From: Cyclobacteriaceae bacterium
GTDB taxonomy: Bacteria > Bacteroidota > Bacteroidia > Cytophagales > Cyclobacteriaceae
Length of the DNA stretch: 11,566 bases
Assembly: GCA_947458795.1 (NCBI GenBank)
Contig: CANHCD010000041.1
Span: 1 to 11,566 of the forward strand
Direction: 5' to 3'
The position numbers were made by a program, and so were the translations under genes. Position 1 is the first letter of the stretch. Each line of letters begins with the position of its first letter. The notes beneath the pieces are model-generated. The model saw only the letters and a program-made list of their open reading frames with translations. It ran no database searches and was not told where the DNA came from. Below are positions 6,999 through 11,566 of the stretch, in pieces.

Positions 6999-8396
6999 AT
7001 GCTGTCCACTAGCATGGAAAGAAAGAAACAAATAGTAGTTGTTGGAGTGCTAATTTTTTTAGGATTGGGGGCCATTGGCTACCTCAATAACTGGTTTACC
7101 CAGTCTTCAAAACAAGAGTTTATTCTGGATAAAGAAGGGATTTTAACCCGAGGCACCTTGCGCGTTGCAGTGGATAACAACTCCAGCAGCTTTTACATCT
7201 ATCGAGGTAGAAGGATGGGTTATGAATACGAGCTCCTCCTAGACCTTGGCAAGGAATTGGGTGTTCAAGTCGAATTTGTAGTGGCTTCGGACATTGATGA
7301 AGCCTTCACTAAGTTAGAGGAAGGTAGAGTAGATTTAATTGCCATGAATGTCCAGCAGAATGATGAGCGGGAAAGCTTTGTCATTTTTACCGAAGCCATT
7401 GGCTCCATGAGTACGGTGCTTGTGGGAAGAGAAAAGCTCACTTCTTGGGATACCCTTGGAATGGATACGGTGGTTGTACGTAAAGGGGCGGTATACAAAA
7501 GCCAACTTGAACAGATCAAGGATTCCCTAAGTCTTGATTTTACTATCCTTGAAGTTCAAGACCACGAAGAAACCTTACTTGATCGTGTTTACGAACAGGA
7601 ACTGCGTTGGACCGTTGCAGAAAAGAATGTTGCGCAAACCAATGCAACCTATTACGATGAACTTCAGCTTGGGCTGGAAGTATCCAAAGAAGAGCCGGTG
7701 ACCTGGGCCCTGCGAAGTACATCCCCAAATTTGCTCCAAGCAGTGAACAGTTGGCTGGTGGAAAAAAAGAAGGTTTTCATCCCGCGTACCTATGCGCGGT
7801 ATTTTTTGAATTCTAAAAACCAATACGAACGTACCACAAACGCCTATTCTTCCCTTGGGGGGAATCGAATTTCCGTTTACGATGAACTCATCCAAGCCCA
7901 AGCCCAATCCCTTGGATGGGATTGGCGTTTGCTGGCAGCCTTGGTGTACAAGGAGTCGAGATTTGATACCACTGCGCTTTCATATGCAGGAGCCCAGGGA
8001 TTGTTGCAATTGATGCCCGTAACTGTAGAACGATTTGGGGTAACCAATCCCAATGATCCTGTGGAGTCCTTGAAAGGAGGAGTGAAGTACCTGCAGTACT
8101 TGGATAAATTTTGGATGGAACGAGTTCCTGAAACCAATGAGCGAATTAAGTTTATATTGGCCTCCTACAACATTGGTCAAGGGCATGTGGATGATGCCTG
8201 GAGATTGACCTTGAAGTATCGGAAAAATACCCAAAGCTGGCAGGAGGTTTCTAACTTTTTGAATCTAAAAAGCGATCCCAAATACTACAGGGATCCGGTG
8301 GTAAAAAGTGGATATGCCAAAGGACACATCGCGGTGAAGTACGTGCGCGATGTGCTGGCTTTATTTCAATCCTACAAGGACTTGGTTGATCCTTGA
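6999..8396 (+). CDS. mltF: Membrane-bound lytic transglycosylase, MltF-like (SBP_bac_3 + SLT)
   Basis: 465-residue two-domain protein. Such enzymes cleave peptidoglycan between N-acetylmuramic acid and N-acetylglucosamine, forming 1,6-anhydro ends. A positively charged start and a hydrophobic segment at about 11-28 form a signal anchor. There is no lipobox cysteine. Residues about 50-270 look like a type-3 solute-binding domain (GTLRVAVDNN at 52-61, YEYELLLDLGKELGV at 75-89, GRVDLIAMN at 109-117). In MltF this domain regulates the enzyme. The SLT catalytic domain covers about 292-460: catalytic Glu319 in YKESRFD, AGAQGLLQLMP (330-340), and ASYNIGQGHVDDA (388-400), all with normal conserved residues. 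A second ATG at 7014 would remove five residues and gives an equally good anchor; the true start is not decided. The stop lies three bases from that of the convergent RidA-like gene. E. coli MltF is about 50 residues longer. Confidence 0.92.
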   Translation: MLSTSMERKKQIVVVGVLIFLGLGAIGYLNNWFTQSSKQEFILDKEGILTRGTLRVAVDNNSSSFYIYRGRRMGYEYELLLDLGKELGVQVEFVVASDIDEAFTKLEEGRVDLIAMNVQQNDERESFVIFTEAIGSMSTVLVGREKLTSWDTLGMDTVVVRKGAVYKSQLEQIKDSLSLDFTILEVQDHEETLLDRVYEQELRWTVAEKNVAQTNATYYDELQLGLEVSKEEPVTWALRSTSPNLLQAVNSWLVEKKKVFIPRTYARYFLNSKNQYERTTNAYSSLGGNRISVYDELIQAQAQSLGWDWRLLAALVYKESRFDTTALSYAGAQGLLQLMPVTVERFGVTNPNDPVESLKGGVKYLQYLDKFWMERVPETNERIKFILASYNIGQGHVDDAWRLTLKYRKNTQSWQEVSNFLNLKSDPKYYRDPVVKSGYAKGHIAVKYVRDVLALFQSYKDLVDP

Positions 8397-8399
8397 TCT

Positions 8400-8864
8400 T
8401 TAGTGCAGTTCAAATAGCCCCTCTATTTCTACAGGGATATTATCTGGTAAGGAACCCATGCCCACAGCAGAGCGTACTCCGATTCCCATTTCTTTCCCCC
8501 AAACTGCCGCGAAGAGTTCACTGCAGCCATTCATGACATAGGGGTGTCTTTCAAAAGAGGAGACACAGTTGACCATGCCGAGTACCTTGATCACTCGTTT
8601 TACTTTGTCCAAAGAACCAAGCGAGGCCTTTATTGTGGCCAACATGGCAAGCCCTACTTGTCTTGCCGCAAGTTTGCCCTGCTCGATATCCAGATCTTCC
8701 CCGATTCTACCAATAATCAAGCTTCCGTCCTGAGTCACGGTACCATGGCCAGAGAGGTAAAGAAAATTGCCCACCACCAAGCTGGGAGTATACACCCCCA
8801 AAGGAGTTGGTGCAGGAGGAAGGATCAAGCCAAGCTGTTCGAAATTTTGTTCAGGACTAGTCAT
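8400..8864 (-). CDS. RidA/YjgF superfamily protein (YjgF_endoribonc-like, cd02199 type)
   Basis: 154-residue protein of the Rid superfamily, whose members form trimers and hydrolyse reactive enamines/imines released by PLP enzymes. In this longer subgroup the exact reaction is less certain. The sequence matches the subgroup throughout: a start with LGLILPPAPTPLGVYTP at 11-27, LYLSGHGTV at 35-43, and GKLAARQVGLAMLATIKASLG at 63-83. NGCSELFAAVWG is at 112-123. The close is VRSAVGMGSLP (130-140) and VEIEGLFEL (145-153). Arg131 is at the position of the substrate-binding arginine of RidA and Glu147 at that of the conserved C-terminal glutamate, so the active-site pattern is kept. It is cytoplasmic, with no signal peptide. 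It lies 100 bases downstream of the GntP permease on the same strand and may be co-transcribed with it. A weak promoter-like TTG...TACTTTAG is visible in that gap but with poor spacing. Confidence 0.9.
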   Translation of the reverse strand: MTSPEQNFEQLGLILPPAPTPLGVYTPSLVVGNFLYLSGHGTVTQDGSLIIGRIGEDLDIEQGKLAARQVGLAMLATIKASLGSLDKVKRVIKVLGMVNCVSSFERHPYVMNGCSELFAAVWGKEMGIGVRSAVGMGSLPDNIPVEIEGLFELH

Positions 8865-8964
8865 AAGGGATTGCTGTTGGAATAGGGATTCAATTAAATG
8901 GATGCAAATGGTTCTGGGTATGCTAAAGTATGAATTTTCGGAGGAGTCAACACCCTTTTTGGAC

Positions 8965-10278
8965 TTAGAGAATCAGATCCAGCAGGAGTACACCGCCTAA
9001 TCCAGCGACAGCTACGATCGTTTCCATCAGCGTCCAAGAGCGCAGCGTGTCTTTGACGCTGAGGTTAAAGTATTCTTTAAACATCCAGAAGCCTCCATCA
9101 TTGAAGTGTGAAAATACCAAACTCCCAGCTCCAATGGAAAGCACCAATAAATTGGGATCTACATTGAGTGTCGGCACAAGTGGAGCGATAATGCCCGCCG
9201 TGGTCAAACCGGCTACAGTGGCAGAGCCCACGGCAACACGGATCACAGCGGTGATCAACCAAGCCAAAATTAAGGGATGCATGTCCCAAGATTGAATTCC
9301 CTCAGCTAGCGCTAAGCTCACCCCGGAATCTGTGAAAATCTGCTTCAAAGCACCTGCGCCAGCTACAATCAATAAGATCATCGAAATATCTTTCGTAGCA
9401 ACCGTGTAGATGTCCATCAACTGCGTCATGGATTGCTTTCTCCGAAGGCCTAGGGAATACGTGGCAAAGGCTACAGAAACCAACATCACCACACTCGGGT
9501 TGGCTAGGAAATTGAGAAGGGGTCGTAAGGGGTCTTCTGGAGCAACAGACAAAGACAGGATGGTGGTGACTACTAGGAGGACCACGGGAAGTAAGGCTGT
9601 AAATACGCTGGTGCCAATGCCGGGAAGTTCAGATTCTGGCTTTGGATCTGCCTGAAATGTTTGTAACGGCTTTGCCGCAATGTTTTTAAGAAAAGGGGCA
9701 AGCAATGGCCCTGCAAGAATGATCGTTGGAATGGCAATAATTCCTCCATAAAGGAGGGTAAGGCCCATGTTGGCACCAAACTGACCTACCAAAGCTGCGG
9801 GTGAGGGGTGCGGAGGAAGAAATCCATGGGTGACCGATAAGGCTGCTAGCAAGGGTAAACCTACATACACTGCAGGCAGTTTATATTGGTGGGAAAGGGT
9901 AAATGCCAGCGGTACAAGCAATACAAACCCTACATTGTAAAATAAAGGGACACCAACTACGAGGCCGGTCAATGCCATGGCCCAGGTGATGTATTTTTCG
10001 CCAAAGATACCCATCAAGAACCCCGCAATCCGCTGTGCTGCCCCACTTTCAGCCACCAGCTTGCCCAGCATGGCTCCAGTAACAATCACAATGACCAAGT
10101 CCCCCAAAAGTGCGCCCATCCCTTTTTGAATGGAGCTGGCAACCTGATCTGCCGGTAGCCCCAACAAAAATCCAGCAGCAATCGCCGAAATTAAAAAAGA
10201 GAGGAAGGGATTCAGCTTGGCCCACACAATCAGCAAGACCAACAGGGCAATGGAAAGAAATACAAAGAGTAAGGTCAT
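8965..10278 (-). CDS. GntP-family permease (gluconate:H+ symporter family)
   Basis: 437-residue integral membrane protein with the length and sequence pattern of the GntP family (GntT, GntU, IdnT, DsdX), proton symporters for gluconate, related sugar acids or D-serine. Hydrophobic segments cover almost the whole chain, consistent with 12-14 transmembrane helices. Family landmarks are VGVPLFYNVGFVLLVPLAF (about 108-126), HGFLPPHPSP (about 151-160), and near the end HFNDGGFWMFKEYFNLSV followed by KDTLRSW. The ATG at 10278 precedes a good first membrane helix. The 79 bases upstream hold a TTTTG followed 20 bases later by TA in the minus orientation, a partial promoter match only. Substrate cannot be assigned from sequence. 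The RidA-type neighbour favours an amino-acid-like substrate over gluconate, and no gluconate kinase or dehydratase is in the window. Confidence 0.93.
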   Translation of the reverse strand: MTLLFVFLSIALLVLLIVWAKLNPFLSFLISAIAAGFLLGLPADQVASSIQKGMGALLGDLVIVIVTGAMLGKLVAESGAAQRIAGFLMGIFGEKYITWAMALTGLVVGVPLFYNVGFVLLVPLAFTLSHQYKLPAVYVGLPLLAALSVTHGFLPPHPSPAALVGQFGANMGLTLLYGGIIAIPTIILAGPLLAPFLKNIAAKPLQTFQADPKPESELPGIGTSVFTALLPVVLLVVTTILSLSVAPEDPLRPLLNFLANPSVVMLVSVAFATYSLGLRRKQSMTQLMDIYTVATKDISMILLIVAGAGALKQIFTDSGVSLALAEGIQSWDMHPLILAWLITAVIRVAVGSATVAGLTTAGIIAPLVPTLNVDPNLLVLSIGAGSLVFSHFNDGGFWMFKEYFNLSVKDTLRSWTLMETIVAVAGLGGVLLLDLIL

Positions 10279-10357
10279 GGGTTTAAATTGGCTCGTAGTC
10301 TTAGAAAGTTAGGGAAATCTTCTAAAATCTGGCTGTTCCCTTTTCAAAATCTTGCCC

Positions 10358-11566
10358 CTATTCATTTTCAATTTTCCTACGAATGGGGAGCACGGTTGCC
10401 TCCCGGTAGCTCCCAATCGTAAATTCAGCACCGGATAGCTCCGCCCACTTCAACCGCCTTTTAGCCCAAGGGAATCCTTCAAGTACTCCAGGAATAGAGC
10501 GGCCTGGAGCAGCCAGTCCCCTGCTGACTACACGCAGGTCAACTACTTGCTCCAGCAAGAGGCTGTCCGCCGAGATTCGTAGCTCCAGTTCCTCTTGCCC
10601 TAATCTCGGGTTTCCCAATACTTGAAAATAACTGTGAAGTTGATACACGATTTCCGTTCCGTCCACATCCTGAAAATTAGCGTCGTGATTGGCGCCTTTC
10701 TGTTCGACAAATTGAATGCTGAGGTTTCCTCCTGCCGGAGTTGGCCCCAGTACTTGGAGTCCTCGAAAACCTCCATTGGCTAGGTCTTCAAAAGGGAAGG
10801 TTCCTGAAGTAGGCGTCAGGAGGCCGGGAAGTCCAAAATAGCTGAGCTGCCGAAGCCTGTGCCAGCTCCCTCCTTGGTAGTTGAAGGTGCCGAGGCTGGA
10901 GGTATTGAGCAGCAGGTCATGACCTTGAAAATCCAAAATTCCCGCCAGCATCGTCAGGCTTCGGTAGATGCTAAGATCGGACCCGAGGCTTACCTTCCCC
11001 GCAGGCTTCTGGAGGATTAGGGAGCCTAGCAGCAGAGTCTTAGTTTGTAGAGACTGGTCTTCGGTTCCGCTCAGGGTGAGTTGGGTAGGGGCAAGCTGGA
11101 AGCTACCTTGACCTACTTCTTGAAGATTTCCCTGAAGGACTAGCTGGGTAGGAAGTAAAAGATCTGCATTCCCATCCACAACCAAGTGGCGGACCAAATT
11201 AGGCTTGGCAGAGGAAGTTAGGGTACTTGAAATGAAGCTCATGGGACCTTGGTTGCCTCTAAAAATCAAACTTCCATCAAGGTTAAAGTTGGCGGCTTCA
11301 ATTTTCGGGTCTTGCCCTTCCAAGAGGAGGGTAGCGTTCCGCTGCAGGTCAAAAAGTATGGCAGGATTAGTTCCTGTTCGATGGATCATTTGAGCACTAC
11401 ATTCCGACCGGAAGGTAGCTCCCGCCTCCACCGTAAATGTTCCAAAAGGCCCAGATCCATTGTTGCTAAGTTCGGTATTGAAGGACAGCGTGAAGCAAGG
11501 TAAAGAGCTGATGGTAGCATCATTTTTTTGGTACAGGCTGCCCGACCGAACGCGAAAGAAAAGAGC
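10358..11566 (-). CDS. Large secreted/surface beta-strand-repeat protein, C-terminal fragment
   Basis: The frame is open to the window edge. The apparent GTG start at 11431 is an artefact, and 45 more codons upstream lack stops, giving 402 residues with the start outside the window. It is rich in short beta-strand repeats: segments such as LTLSGTEDQSLQ, then LLLGSLILQKPAGKVSLGSDL, then SLTMLAGILDFQGHDLLL. This is the pattern of beta-solenoid stalks in Bacteroidota surface proteins exported by the type IX secretion system. The last about 130 residues resemble the domain that often precedes a type IX sorting tail in such proteins (DGTEIVYQLHSYF, then LELRIS, DLRVVSR, AEFTIGS, LPI). Here the chain stops at LPIRRKIENE with no sorting domain. 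No enzyme motif is visible. Function unknown; adhesion or surface structure is inferred from fold style only. Confidence 0.72.
   Translation of the reverse strand, partial: ALFFRVRSGSLYQKNDATISSLPCFTLSFNTELSNNGSGPFGTFTVEAGATFRSECSAQMIHRTGTNPAILFDLQRNATLLLEGQDPKIEAANFNLDGSLIFRGNQGPMSFISSTLTSSAKPNLVRHLVVDGNADLLLPTQLVLQGNLQEVGQGSFQLAPTQLTLSGTEDQSLQTKTLLLGSLILQKPAGKVSLGSDLSIYRSLTMLAGILDFQGHDLLLNTSSLGTFNYQGGSWHRLRQLSYFGLPGLLTPTSGTFPFEDLANGGFRGLQVLGPTPAGGNLSIQFVEQKGANHDANFQDVDGTEIVYQLHSYFQVLGNPRLGQEELELRISADSLLLEQVVDLRVVSRGLAAPGRSIPGVLEGFPWAKRRLKWAELSGAEFTIGSYREATVLPIRRKIENE

Noticed and set aside
7575..7907. Minus-strand open frame of 110 codons inside the MltF-like gene
   Set aside because: Opposite a well-supported coding region; no recognisable product.
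8544..8885. Plus-strand open frame of 113 codons opposite the RidA-like gene
   Set aside because: It is the shadow of the minus-strand RidA-family gene, whose translation shows clear family motifs; the plus-strand product has no recognisable pattern.
10279..10357. Possible terminator for the surface-protein gene in the gap before GntP
   Set aside because: Only weak inverted repeats of six bases (AGGGAA/TTCCCT and TTAGAA/TTCTAA) with long loops and no following T-tract in the minus direction; not enough to call.
10358..10380. Simple frameshift removing the C-terminus of the surface protein
   Set aside because: Reading the other two minus-strand frames past the stop gives short peptides unlike any sorting domain, so one indel does not explain the end.

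Overview
The window looks like a chromosomal segment of a Bacteroidota bacterium, most likely a cytophagal/Cyclobacteriaceae-type (Algoriphagus-like) organism. This rests on protein style: an Oar-type TonB-dependent receptor end, a beta-solenoid surface protein of the kind exported by the type IX system, and an MltF-like transglycosylase. Start codons also lack Shine-Dalgarno sequences, and a TAnnTTTG promoter element of the Bacteroidota type is present. The taxonomic call is inference; no rRNA or marker gene is in the window.

Layout. (1) Positions 1-375 hold the C-terminal end of an outer-membrane TonB-dependent receptor, closed by a strong intrinsic terminator (396-426). (2) A 173-base leader (427-599) carries a short palindrome and a candidate promoter. 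(3) A compact plus-strand operon at 600-6900 encodes an alpha/beta hydrolase, a periplasmic adaptor, an RND (HAE-1 type) inner-membrane pump and a TolC-like outer-membrane factor. It is closed by a second intrinsic terminator (6904-6931). Gaps inside the operon are 15 and 8 bases, and the last junction is a 4-base ATGA overlap. (4) An MltF-like membrane-bound lytic transglycosylase lies at 6999-8396. (5) On the minus strand, transcribed toward it, are a GntP-family permease (10278-8965) and a RidA-superfamily protein (8864-8400). The RidA stop lies three bases from the transglycosylase stop. (6) Positions 11566-10358 on the minus strand hold the C-terminal 402 residues of a large surface/secreted beta-strand-repeat protein whose start is beyond the window.

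How the genes work together. The adaptor, pump and TolC-like protein form a complete tripartite efflux system spanning both membranes. Every part expected of such a pump is present and the key proton-relay residues are intact. The hydrolase that leads the operon is an unexpected partner, and no local transcription regulator is encoded beside it. The GntP-RidA pair is more suggestive of amino-acid or D-amino-acid uptake than of gluconate use, but no enzyme in the window proves this. There are no tRNAs, rRNAs, CRISPR arrays, insertion sequences or integrase genes that I can see. No stretch over 300 bases lacks a gene.

Overall this is mostly an ordinary chromosomal region. The points most worth a second look are the hydrolase-efflux linkage, the surface protein that ends where a type IX secretion tail would normally follow, and the GntP-RidA pairing. 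I do not see convincing evidence of a wholly undescribed system.
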